From: DAIOFH01 sp036745875
Lineage (GTDB): Bacteria > Planctomycetota > SZUA-567
Reading direction: 5' to 3'
Assembly (NCBI GenBank): GCA_036745875.1
Contig: DAIOFH010000069.1
Location: 1-19,975, forward strand
DNA length: 19,975 nt
The stretch's first letter is position 1. Each line of letters opens with the position of its first letter. A program made the position numbers and the translations under genes. Positions 12,525 through 19,945 of the stretch are shown one piece after another. Under the pieces are notes generated by a model. The model saw only the letters and a list, made by a program, of their open reading frames with translations. It did no database searches and was not told the origin of the DNA.

Positions 12525-14914
12525 ACGTTGACGGCCCCACAGCAGGATTTGATTTTCGCCAGGTCCGCCAGGGCGTTACGGTTCCAGCCGGTATCGGCGA
12601 TTGCGTCCTCGGCTGCGACGCGGATAATGTCGGGCATGTTGCTTGAGCCGCAGTGAGGGCAGACGTCCGAAATACCCGCGCCGACCTTGTGGCAGTGGCG
12701 GCAGATGGTGAATTCCGGGCTGATCGTCAGTTGCGCCGCCCTGGTGTCATGGAACGTCTTTTCCACAAGATTGGCGATGGCTCCGGCGGAGGGACGCGAT
12801 TCGCCGACAAACGCGTGGATGATTGCGCCTGACTCGATAAGGCTGTGGAACAAGGCCTGCTTCCTGATTCGGTCGACAATGGAGTCTCCCGCATCGGGGC
12901 GGAGGTGTACGGAGTTCGTGTAATACACCTCATCATTGTCGATGTCGCCGCGCATGAAGTCAATCGCTTCGGGATAGCGCTTGAGGTCGATCTTGGCGAG
13001 GCGGCGCGCCGCGCTTTCGGCAGGCGATTCTTCAATGGTGATCTTCATGCCGGTTTTCTTGCTGACTTCCTTGATGCAGAAGTAAAGATGCGAAATGATC
13101 TTCATGCCTGCCTGCACCGCTTCGTTGTCCTCGTGCAGTTCCTTGCCGGTAAGGTAGGCGAGGCATTCGTTGAGGCCAATGACGCCGACGATATAGGTCG
13201 CTTTGTCGAGGTCAACGTACGGCTTGCCGTCCGCCGCGACCTTGCCTATTTGCCACAGGGGCATGGAGGGGCCGGACATGAGTGTGCGGGCGAACTGCTT
13301 CTTCTGGATGTGCGCCTTGACGCAAACGTCAAGGGCGCGTTCTATTTCAACAAACACCTTGTCGTAGTTGCCGCGACCAGCCTTGTAGGCGCATTGCGGC
13401 AGGTTGATCGTCACATTCTGGAATCCGCAGAAGCGCATCGACTCCGGGTGCTTGATCATATAGTCGTCTTCGATCACCGTTCTCAGTCGGCAGCAAGCTG
13501 AGAGGGTGACTTCGTCACGGTCGAAGATAAAGTACGGCGTGCCGTTCTTGGCCGCGATTTCACAAGCGTAACGATATATCTCGTACTGCTTGGGGTCGGT
13601 GAATGTTTCATGGTTGATGTGGAAGTCGCATTTCGGGAAAGCGAAGATGTGACCGTACTGGTCGCCGTCTGCCCAGACATCAAGCATGGCCTTGGTGAAG
13701 CGGGTGGCTGTATCGGCAAAATCGCCGTAGGTGCGGTCAAGGTATTTGCCACCGGGGCCGATCGCGGGGATTTCCTTGAGATAGCCGGGAATGCCGGTGT
13801 GGATGTTGAAGTCAAGGAAAAGGGTCTGGCCGCCGCGGGAAAACGCGTTCTGGCTGGACGAGAAGATCAGGTGCTGCGCTTCCTGGCGCATTTCCTTGTC
13901 GGACATGCCTTCGACGAGGGGAGCGTACATGATATTAATGTAAGCCACGCCCAGGGCGCCGGCATAGTAGGCCTGCATCGAGGCGAGGAAGGTATTCAGA
14001 TGGCCGGTGAGAGTGCGTGGATGTTTGGCCGGAGCGGAACGGGTGTCTAGGTTTTCAAGCTGTAGACCGTATTTCTTGAGATACTCAAGAGAATGGGACG
14101 AGCAATAGACGCGTGTCGGGTAGCCGAGGTCGTGCAGGTGGACAGTGCCTTCGCGGTGGGCGTCGGCAACGTCAGAGGAGAATACTTCCTGCAGTGCGTA
14201 TTGCTTAAGGATCGTTTCCGCGAGGGCCAGATTGATGGCTTCCGGATTGTTGGCGGAAATGTTGGAGTTTTCCTTCGATTTCGACAGGATCAACTGCTCG
14301 ATATCGTATTTCGGCAAGCCTATGACAGCCTGACGCTCGAGGGACTTCTGATGGCCGCGCTCGAAGAGCTCGTTGTCGGCGATCTCACGGATCAGGCTGG
14401 TCGAAATGCGGGACATGCCGGAAGCGATGATGCGCTTCTCCACCGCCTTGGCGATGGATATGGCTTCTGTCTCCTCTATGCCCGCTTCGCGCATTAGGGC
14501 ATTGGAGATGCGGCCCCGGTCCCATGGGAAGTATTCGGCATGGCTCACCGGATCAACAAGAAGGTGAATGTCGGTCGAGTCTGAACCGTTGGTCGTGTCC
14601 TTCCTGACCTGCATTTCGCGGCGCTTGTCTGCACGGCGTTCACGCCAGAGGATATAGGCCTTGGCTGTCTTGGCGTGACCCGTTTCGATAAGGACCTTTT
14701 CAACCATATCCTGGATATCTTCGATTCCGGGGGGATTGACTGCGTCGTAGCGTTTTTCAAGAAACGAAACGACGAGCGAGGAAAGCTCGTCAGCCAGCTT
14801 GTCGTTGCTGCCGCCGACTGCGCGCGCCGCGGAAAAGATGGCTGCGGTGATTTTATTCCTGTCGAACGGCATGACCATACCGTCACGTTTTACCACCCGG
14901 TTGATGCTACCCAT
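12521..14914 (-). CDS. nrdD: Anaerobic (class III) ribonucleoside-triphosphate reductase with altered glycyl-radical motif
   Basis: The 797-residue protein belongs to the NrdD family, which makes deoxyribonucleotides without oxygen. It has an N-terminal ATP-cone (VVKRDGMVMPFDRNKI, residues 7-22, extending to about 95) for allosteric control, and a second ATP-cone-like segment (about 125-195). The catalytic core carries Cys271 in VYCSSHSLEYL, SACCRLR (472-478), GFQNVTINLPQ (497-507) and GVIGLNECLAYLTG (577-590). A zinc ribbon follows (CRHC 738-741, CPHC 752-755). The usual glycyl-radical motif RVxGY, about 13 residues after the last zinc cysteine, reads RVAAE (765-769). The nearest downstream glycine is G776 in DTGWN. 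Reading the other frames does not restore the motif, so a simple frameshift is unlikely. The protein ends in KSCCGAVNV, an unusual cysteine pair. The gene follows nrdR by 62 bp, and a GGAG sequence 11 nt upstream is the probable ribosome-binding site. Confidence 0.93.
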   Translation of the reverse strand: MGSINRVVKRDGMVMPFDRNKITAAIFSAARAVGGSNDKLADELSSLVVSFLEKRYDAVNPPGIEDIQDMVEKVLIETGHAKTAKAYILWRERRADKRREMQVRKDTTNGSDSTDIHLLVDPVSHAEYFPWDRGRISNALMREAGIEETEAISIAKAVEKRIIASGMSRISTSLIREIADNELFERGHQKSLERQAVIGLPKYDIEQLILSKSKENSNISANNPEAINLALAETILKQYALQEVFSSDVADAHREGTVHLHDLGYPTRVYCSSHSLEYLKKYGLQLENLDTRSAPAKHPRTLTGHLNTFLASMQAYYAGALGVAYINIMYAPLVEGMSDKEMRQEAQHLIFSSSQNAFSRGGQTLFLDFNIHTGIPGYLKEIPAIGPGGKYLDRTYGDFADTATRFTKAMLDVWADGDQYGHIFAFPKCDFHINHETFTDPKQYEIYRYACEIAAKNGTPYFIFDRDEVTLSACCRLRTVIEDDYMIKHPESMRFCGFQNVTINLPQCAYKAGRGNYDKVFVEIERALDVCVKAHIQKKQFARTLMSGPSMPLWQIGKVAADGKPYVDLDKATYIVGVIGLNECLAYLTGKELHEDNEAVQAGMKIISHLYFCIKEVSKKTGMKITIEESPAESAARRLAKIDLKRYPEAIDFMRGDIDNDEVYYTNSVHLRPDAGDSIVDRIRKQALFHSLIESGAIIHAFVGESRPSAGAIANLVEKTFHDTRAAQLTISPEFTICRHCHKVGAGISDVCPHCGSSNMPDIIRVAAEDAIADTGWNRNALADLAKIKSCCGAVNV

Positions 14915-14976
14915 TGTCCTGTCTCCATAATGACCTGATAATTTATATTAATTTAAAAGAAAAAGATTGTTATGTT

Positions 14977-15438
14977 TTAAGTCTGTTCCTCGGTGCCCAT
15001 CGAACTAATTTCCTGTATAAACTCTTCGACAGCCTGGTATTCCCGATAAACAGACACAAACCGGACATATGCCACCTCGTCGATCTTGCGCAGTCTGTCC
15101 ATTACTAGGTTGCCAATGTCCCTGGTGGATATCTCCCTGTCTGTCTGGTCAAGGATCTGCCGCTCAATGGAAGTGACGATCTCTTCCGCCTGTTCGGCAG
15201 ATACGGGGCGTTTTTCGACTGCGCGCATGACTCCCATCAGGATTTTCGCCCTGTCGAACGGTTCGCGGCGACCGCTTTTCTTGACGACGCGAACAGGCAT
15301 TTCCTCCAGCCGTTCGTGGGTGGTGAATCGCCTGGAGCAATCAAGGCATTCGCGGCGACGCCTAATCACCGATCCGTCCTCGGAGGGCCTGGTGTCGATG
15401 ACCTTGTCGTTGTCCTTTTTGCAGAACGGGCAGCGCAT
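14977..15438 (-). CDS. nrdR: Transcriptional repressor NrdR
   Basis: The 153-residue protein has the full NrdR layout. An N-terminal zinc ribbon (CPFC at 3-6, CLDC at 31-34, between them KVIDTRPSEDGSVIRRRREC) binds DNA, and an ATP-cone (VVKKSGRREPFDRAKI from 51, extending to about 140) senses ATP and dATP. Its length is typical of the family. It represses ribonucleotide reductase genes when deoxynucleotides are plentiful. Here it is first in the run, directly before nrdD, and its own promoter region carries two NrdR-box-like palindromes 31 bp apart. Autorepression together with the reductase is therefore likely. The predicted transcript has a leader of about 175 nt. The sequence before the ATG (AAAAGAG) is only a weak ribosome-binding site. 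Confidence 0.97.
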   Translation of the reverse strand: MRCPFCKKDNDKVIDTRPSEDGSVIRRRRECLDCSRRFTTHERLEEMPVRVVKKSGRREPFDRAKILMGVMRAVEKRPVSAEQAEEIVTSIERQILDQTDREISTRDIGNLVMDRLRKIDEVAYVRFVSVYREYQAVEEFIQEISSMGTEEQT

Positions 15439-15596
15439 ATCAGCTCTTTTCCAACCTTAACCGAAAATTCGCAAAATTCCGTAGTCGACCCCACGACCGA
15501 GAATCCCGAGTCGTGCAAGAGAAGGCCGGTTATATATATTTATCCCCCAAACAGTCGGACACGCGGAGATGGTGCCACTTTTGGATAGAATCTACT
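15439..15596 (-). other. Leader of nrdR
   Basis: Untranslated stretch between the predicted transcription start and nrdR. It contains a possible hairpin, CACGAC (15492-15497) with GTCGTG (15510-15515), with a 12-nt loop, plus an AT-rich segment around 15531-15542. No coding region is supported. Confidence 0.4.
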
Positions 15597-15612
15597 TCAC
15601 TATTGCTAGTGG
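15597..15612. promoter_or_regulatory. nrdR: NrdR box 1
   Basis: The core CACTATTGCTAGTG (15598-15611) is an inverted repeat, and the 16-mer around it matches 11 of 16 positions of the NrdR box as I recall it (acaCwAtATaTwGwgt). It sits at about +2 to +17 of the predicted nrdR transcript. Its centre is 31 bp from box 2, the three-turn spacing normal for paired NrdR boxes. Confidence 0.75.
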
Positions 15613-15620
15613 TTTAGGCA

Positions 15621-15648
15621 ATAATACCCCCCGTATATTGGGAGTCAA
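15621..15648 (-). promoter_or_regulatory. Predicted promoter of the nrdR-nrdD gene run
   Basis: On the minus strand, -35 TTGACT (15648-15643) and -10 TATTAT (15626-15621) are each 5-of-6 matches, separated by 16 bp. Transcription would start near 15614. The spacer is occupied by NrdR box 2. Confidence 0.75.
15628..15643. promoter_or_regulatory. nrdR: NrdR box 2
   Basis: On the minus strand TCCCAATATACGGGGG matches 10 of 16 positions of the NrdR box, including the CxAATATA core. It fills the spacer between the -35 and -10 elements. It is less symmetric than box 1, and the call rests partly on the exact 31-bp centre spacing. Confidence 0.65.
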
Positions 15649-15676
15649 GAAAAAAAGGCGGCGTATTTTGCCGCCT
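15649..15676 (-). terminator. Minus-strand intrinsic terminator directly upstream of the nrdR promoter
   Basis: A 7-bp stem (AGGCGGC / GCCGCCT, 15656-15662 and 15670-15676) with a 7-nt loop is followed on the minus strand by TTTTTTTCTTGAC. The tail runs straight into the nrdR -35 box. No gene on the minus strand precedes it, so it may insulate the promoter from antisense transcription coming from the GTPase gene or end a short RNA. Confidence 0.65.
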
Positions 15677-15812
15677 CCTTCTATTCGCTATCTTTTCAAA
15701 GGCTTATAAGCGATTTTTTTCTTCTGCGCCAGCGAAAAAACAATCGCGTCAAAAGACTTTTTTTGCTATTCTCCACTAAAACCGTATGGGGCTAAGCTAT
15801 AGGGAATTTTTC
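15677..15812 (+). other. AT-rich leader region of the GTPase gene
   Basis: Contains T-runs after 15715 and 15760. It also has a possible weak AT-rich stem pairing AGCGAAAAAA (15732-15741) with TTTTTTTGCT (15762-15771). No promoter could be chosen with confidence, and no gene is supported here. The in-frame ATG at 15786 has no ribosome-binding site. Confidence 0.4.
15801..15805 (+). promoter_or_regulatory. Ribosome-binding site that fixes the GTPase start
   Basis: AGGGA lies 7 nt before the ATG at 15813. The upstream ATG at 15786 has none. Confidence 0.6.
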
Positions 15813-16859
15813 ATGGCAACGAAAAAAATTGATAACAGGCGCTTTTTACAGGCGACGGCTAATCTGACCGGCGCGGTGGGGGTATTTCACGTATATGCCA
15901 ATGAAGCCGACTTAAAGAGTTCTATCGATGTCGCACTTCGTAATAAATCAGGTAACGCCTTATATTATTCTGAGATAAATGAAAATGGCATTCGCTATGG
16001 TTGGTTGTTTTCCTCAGCTCGGGAGGCACTTGACGAAGTACTTGTGGCGAAACCTAAAGCTGGCGTAAGAGTGATAATGTGTCATGGAGGACAGTTCATC
16101 TGTCAAGGAATATCGGCGTTATTGCTGGAAAAAGGTTTTATCGAAATTCGACCTGAAAACGGTCAGGAACATCAAGATGATCCGAAGGAAGTTGATGGAG
16201 TGGTTGATTGGCTCCTTACAAGCTGCCAGACAGAGACTCAAGTAGAAGCTGTATTAGCGGCACGGGAAATGATGAAAATAACCGGCGAATTGAAATTGCC
16301 GTTCATGCTGTTCACCACCCAGCATCTGTGTCTCGCCGGACCTCCTAACGCGGGTAAGAGTAGCCTGCTTAACCGGTTGACAGGTTTCGACCGGGCGTTT
16401 GTCCATGCCGAGGCAGGCGCGACCCGCGATGCGGTCGGTGAACGGGTGGAAGTTGCCGGCTATAGTGTTCTGCTGGAAGATCTGCCAGGTTTTGTCAGTG
16501 AAAAAAATACTCTTATGGACGAAGCATTGGCTCTGGCGGAATTACGGTTAAAGTTGGCTGATGTGGTTGCCTTTGTCTGTGATGCTTCCACCGGTTGGGA
16601 CAAGGCGACCGAACAGGCTGCACGATGGGTACACGATATTTTGATTAAAAAAAACAGCGCGGCGGGTGAGGAAAACCGCGTCATGCTTATCCTCAACAAA
16701 TCCGATCTTGGCAACGCCATCTCCGGAAAGCCATGGCGACAATACCTTGGCGATCCGATAATTGTTGAGACCTCATCGCTGCCGGGTGGCGCCGCAGCGG
16801 AAGATTTCGCCAGCGGCTTTTTCCTGTTGATGGAAGAGCGGGAGAAGCAGTTCGATTGA
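15813..16859 (+). CDS. MnmE/TrmE-like GTPase, reduced form
   Basis: The 348-residue protein carries a TrmE-Era type G domain in its second half. The motifs are G1 GPPNAGKSS (176-184), G2 Thr204 in GATRD, G3 DLPG (223-226), G4 NKSD (295-298) and G5 TSS (320-322). N179 sits where MnmE has its potassium-coordinating asparagine. The first half, with CHGG at 90-93 and TETQVEAVLAAREM at about 140-153, resembles remnants of the MnmE folate-binding and helical domains. MnmE proper is about 450 residues, has DTAG at G3, and ends in a C-(I/L)-G-K motif with the catalytic cysteine. Here G3 is DLPG and that tail is absent. It is thus more likely a paralogue with another role than the tRNA wobble-uridine modification enzyme. 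It appears monocistronic, with its own terminator, and is divergent from nrdR. Confidence 0.8.
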   Translation: MATKKIDNRRFLQATANLTGAVGVFHVYANEADLKSSIDVALRNKSGNALYYSEINENGIRYGWLFSSAREALDEVLVAKPKAGVRVIMCHGGQFICQGISALLLEKGFIEIRPENGQEHQDDPKEVDGVVDWLLTSCQTETQVEAVLAAREMMKITGELKLPFMLFTTQHLCLAGPPNAGKSSLLNRLTGFDRAFVHAEAGATRDAVGERVEVAGYSVLLEDLPGFVSEKNTLMDEALALAELRLKLADVVAFVCDASTGWDKATEQAARWVHDILIKKNSAAGEENRVMLILNKSDLGNAISGKPWRQYLGDPIIVETSSLPGGAAAEDFASGFFLLMEEREKQFD

Positions 16860-16933
16860 ATAAATCTTTGCCATAAATATGTCATCATATTGGTAGCAAT
16901 AGAGTTAAAGCAATAATATTAGATTGTTCGCGC

Positions 16934-16961
16934 AAGCTGCCAGGCAACTGGCAGCTTTTTT
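16934..16961 (+). terminator. Intrinsic terminator after the GTPase gene
   Basis: A perfect 10-bp stem (AAGCTGCCAG / CTGGCAGCTT) with the GNRA-type tetraloop GCAA is followed by T residues. It lies 74 bp after the stop codon and separates the GTPase from the downstream gene pair. Confidence 0.92.
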
Positions 16962-17043
16962 GTTCATCGCTGTATGGATTGTTTTCAGGATTTAGTAGTC
17001 TCAAGCGGAACTAAAGACCGATAACTCAATTATGGTGCTTGTT

Positions 17044-17784
17044 ATGAAATCAGTTTTGTTGACCCTTATCATTGCTTTGGCCTTTTCCATGCCGCTCCAT
17101 GGCCTGGACAGCAGTCTGGTATGGATCGACCCGGCGAATCCGGATGTCATGACCAACAATAATTCCGGCATCATTATCAGTCTGACCGGCCAGGCGCGGA
17201 TCAAGGCTGCCTTGCAATCGGAAAAGGAAGTTGGAATCGCTGCCGCCGTATCCGACCGCATCAATGCGGGGGATACAATTATCACCGCAGCCAATAGCAG
17301 GGTAGAAATTCTCAGCAAGGACAACGTTCTCATCCTTGTCGGACCATCGGCAAAAGCCACCATCCTTGGCATACGGACCTACCAGGATGCCAGGGGCGAT
17401 GTGGTCTCCCGCGTGGATATCGATGTGCAGGAAGGCATAGTCAGGATGCAGGTACGGGAAAACATCACCCGTCCTGAATTATCGATGCTTGACTTGGGAG
17501 GCGCCCAGGTCGTTCTTTCGCGTGGCGATGTCGTTGCCACAGGCGGTAAAAACTGGCGCGTGGCTGTGGTCGGCGGTTCGGCCCATTTCAGGTTATATCA
17601 GGGCGGGGCATACATGCCTGCAACGGTTTTCGATACAGGTGAAATGCTTTCCAGCAATGATCAGGTGGTTTTGGCAAGCGCTGAACTGAATGAGATTCGC
17701 CAGCGCTATCCCTTTTTATATGAAAGGCGGCGGGCAGCGCTTCAGCCCGCTCCGCCACCTGATCCGTTTGAAGATGCTCCTTAA
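17044..17784 (+). CDS. Secreted FecR-like domain protein
   Basis: The 246-residue protein starts with a signal peptide (MKSVLLTLIIALAFSMPLHG, cleavage near residue 20), so it is exported. The mature part resembles the FecR domain. RINAGDTIITAANSRVEI and LVGPSAKATI are followed by VDIDVQEGIVRMQV and then GAQVVLSRGDVVATGG. This is the strand pattern of periplasmic FecR-type proteins. No membrane-spanning anti-sigma part is present, and no sigma factor gene lies nearby, so a classical FecR signalling role is not supported. The tail is proline-rich. An alternative ATG 4 codons upstream (17032) exists, and neither start has a clear ribosome-binding site. It precedes the FliK-like gene by 51 bp without a terminator, so the two are probably co-transcribed and may share a cell-surface or flagellar role. 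Confidence 0.7.
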   Translation: MKSVLLTLIIALAFSMPLHGLDSSLVWIDPANPDVMTNNNSGIIISLTGQARIKAALQSEKEVGIAAAVSDRINAGDTIITAANSRVEILSKDNVLILVGPSAKATILGIRTYQDARGDVVSRVDIDVQEGIVRMQVRENITRPELSMLDLGGAQVVLSRGDVVATGGKNWRVAVVGGSAHFRLYQGGAYMPATVFDTGEMLSSNDQVVLASAELNEIRQRYPFLYERRRAALQPAPPPDPFEDAP

Positions 17785-17823
17785 CTATGAGTAAAATGCT
17801 AATCATCAATCGTTATTTGATTT

Positions 17824-17828
17824 GAGGG
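17824..17828 (+). promoter_or_regulatory. Ribosome-binding site that fixes the FliK-like start
   Basis: GAGGG lies 7 nt before the ATG at 17836. It is only 1-2 nt from the ATG at 17830, too close for good initiation. Confidence 0.55.
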
Positions 17829-17835
17829 TATGATC

Positions 17836-19863
17836 ATGGCGGAAAAAGTCGCAGAGAAATCCCTGTCCGATATGGCGCTAAGCAAAACATTGCTGTCGCG
17901 CCGCGATAGTGAACAGGCCGCTTCGTCCGGAAAGCTCGGCGAGCAGAGCAAGTTCAAAAGCTATATGCGGTCTTTTATGGACAACAAGGATAGCCGCACC
18001 GCCAAGGCTTCATCCAACAATAGGAAGAACAGCTACTCGCAAAAAGATGCTGTGTTCGGCTTTGGTTCATCCGCCAAATCCGGCAAGAGCCGTGATTCCT
18101 CTACGGTAAAACAGGATAAGGGCGGTATCGGGTCCAACCGCATGACGGCGGAAGAACGCTCGGAACTTCGCAAAGCTTTGTCGAAAACGACAGCCGAGGA
18201 GCAACGGATCGACGACCGGCAGTTCGACTGCCTCGCCTTGTTTTATAACAGCTTTATTTCCAATCCAGACATGGAAGGCGACCTGTCGTTTTCCATGACC
18301 AGCCAGGAAATGCAGGATGCGGCGAATGAAGCTGCTCAGTTGATATGGGGACTACTTTTCCCGGACGGCACTGTTGGAGCTGGTACTGGTACTGGGGGTG
18401 GAGCAGCTGGTGGCGACAGCAGCCTTGCCACTTTGGCGCAAATAGCAAATTACCTGAATTCATCCGACGTAAATCCTGGTCTTGCCGGTTCTGACTCTGT
18501 TGGGCTCGAGGCCGGCGACCTGGAAGCGACCAATGCCAGTGCGGAAATGAATATTGACGCGGTGCTCGCGAACCTTGAGGAACTGCTGGACGGCATGCCC
18601 AGGAACGCTCTCGAACAGGCGCTTCGCCGCACAGCTGACGCCTCTGGCCTCAGTCCGGAATCCGCCTTTCAAAAAGCGGCTGAACAGCTTGGGCTGGAAG
18701 TTACGGTAGATGGCTCCACGCAAAGCGCAAGCGATTTATTGTCCACCCTCCAAGGCAGCCATTATGCGGCAGAAAGTGCCGAGGCCGATGACACCCCCCT
18801 GACAACTGTCGAAAAAGCGTTGCAAAAAATTGCCGAACTCGATTCCACCTTGTCGGACTCCATCTCGGGCTTGCCGAAAGACTTTATTGAGTGGCTTGAA
18901 AGTGAAGACAACCCCTTTAAAATGAGTGTGTTAAGTGAGGATTCGGTCGAGATGTCCGAAGCGCTTTTTAAAAGCCTAAACACGTACCTCTCCCAAGTAT
19001 CCGACAACCTTTCTACAGAAGAAAGTTCTCAACTCTCCGCTATCATTTCCAATCTGGAAAAGATATTGCAATCTTCCCAAAGTAAGACGAATCAGGTAGC
19101 AAACGGAACAGGAAGTGAAAAAATGGCAACGGCGGATGATAGTACGGAAAGCGCCCTGCAAGACGCCTCCAAACTTTTCTCTGCCGCTTCCGGGAACAAC
19201 AAGGGTGCGGCGGCCACTGCCTCTACAGCTACTGGAACAACAGGCGGGACAATCATGGCCACTGATTTCGACGCGCAAGATGAGCTCCTTTCCGGTGTCG
19301 CAAAAACCAATGACCTTGCGCGCGACAACGCCCAGGCGGCCAACGGCAACAATAACAGTACTGCCGCCCAGACAGTCGGCAAGCCAACCGCAACCACCAG
19401 TTCCACCAGCACCATGCTCGACCAGATGGCGAATATTGAACGCCTCACCGAGATCATGCGCCAGAACAGCCGTAACGGTGTCCGCAACTTGACGATGCAG
19501 TTGTCGCCTCCGGACCTCGGCAAGGTCATGGTCAGGGTCGAATCGCGTAACGGCGTTGTCTCAGCCACGTTCCGCGTAGAACAAGCCGATTCGGCGTCGC
19601 AGCTTCAGAACGGCATGCAACAACTGCGGGACAACCTTCGCGCCCACGGTATCGAAGTTGGTGAATTCCAGGTGCGCTACGATAGCTTTTCCGCCGATGC
19701 GGACGGCCGCGGCCAAAACCGCAACGCCGATCCCGAGTTTTCTTTCGGCAACGACCGTCGCGGGTCAGGCGCTGGCCACGATGACGCGAATGACGATCAA
19801 CTGGTTCACAATGCCGCCGGATCAACCAGGAATGCTGACGGATCGCTGAACTTTTTTGCATAG
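17836..19863 (+). CDS. fliK: FliK-like flagellar hook-length control protein
   Basis: The 675-residue protein ends with a FliK C-terminal (Flg_hook) domain at about 526-615. It includes NLTMQLSPPDLGKVMVRVE, a GVVSATFRVEQADSASQLQ strand-helix pair and LRDNLRAHGIEVGEFQV. FliK is exported by the flagellar type III system, measures hook length and switches the export gate from hook to filament substrates. The rest is low-complexity: the first 120 residues are Ser/Lys-rich, a Gly/Thr run lies near 175-190, helical segments occupy about 230-425, and a Ser/Thr/Ala/Asn-rich stretch lies at about 430-525. This resembles the disordered ruler region, and the length exceeds that of many FliK proteins (about 400). 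No other flagellar gene lies in the window. The start was chosen from the GAGGG ribosome-binding site. Confidence 0.85.
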   Translation: MAEKVAEKSLSDMALSKTLLSRRDSEQAASSGKLGEQSKFKSYMRSFMDNKDSRTAKASSNNRKNSYSQKDAVFGFGSSAKSGKSRDSSTVKQDKGGIGSNRMTAEERSELRKALSKTTAEEQRIDDRQFDCLALFYNSFISNPDMEGDLSFSMTSQEMQDAANEAAQLIWGLLFPDGTVGAGTGTGGGAAGGDSSLATLAQIANYLNSSDVNPGLAGSDSVGLEAGDLEATNASAEMNIDAVLANLEELLDGMPRNALEQALRRTADASGLSPESAFQKAAEQLGLEVTVDGSTQSASDLLSTLQGSHYAAESAEADDTPLTTVEKALQKIAELDSTLSDSISGLPKDFIEWLESEDNPFKMSVLSEDSVEMSEALFKSLNTYLSQVSDNLSTEESSQLSAIISNLEKILQSSQSKTNQVANGTGSEKMATADDSTESALQDASKLFSAASGNNKGAAATASTATGTTGGTIMATDFDAQDELLSGVAKTNDLARDNAQAANGNNNSTAAQTVGKPTATTSSTSTMLDQMANIERLTEIMRQNSRNGVRNLTMQLSPPDLGKVMVRVESRNGVVSATFRVEQADSASQLQNGMQQLRDNLRAHGIEVGEFQVRYDSFSADADGRGQNRNADPEFSFGNDRRGSGAGHDDANDDQLVHNAAGSTRNADGSLNFFA

Positions 19864-19910
19864 CGTTTTGATGAAAATACCTTTTTCCTGATCTATTCAG
19901 GCAAAGACTG

Positions 19911-19945
19911 CGCGTTGACGCCACTATGGCGTCAACGCGTTTTTC
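19911..19945 (+). terminator. Intrinsic terminator after the FliK-like gene
   Basis: A perfect 13-bp stem (CGCGTTGACGCCA / TGGCGTCAACGCG) with a 3-nt loop is followed by TTTTTC. It ends the FecR-like and FliK-like gene pair. Confidence 0.93.

Noticed and set aside
15316..15588. Plus-strand open frame overlapping nrdR and its leader
   Set aside because: Mostly antisense to the conserved NrdR zinc ribbon, with no domain in its translation.
17017..17024. ACCGATAA upstream of the FecR-like gene, 7 of 8 to the flagellar sigma-28 -10 box (GCCGATAA)
   Set aside because: No TAAA-type -35 lies about 15 bp upstream, and the site is only 8-20 bp from the possible starts. It could be chance.
18370..18415. 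Gly/Thr-coding low-complexity run inside the FliK-like gene, considered as a tandem DNA repeat
   Set aside because: It is a short compositional run within a disordered region, not a regular repeat unit.
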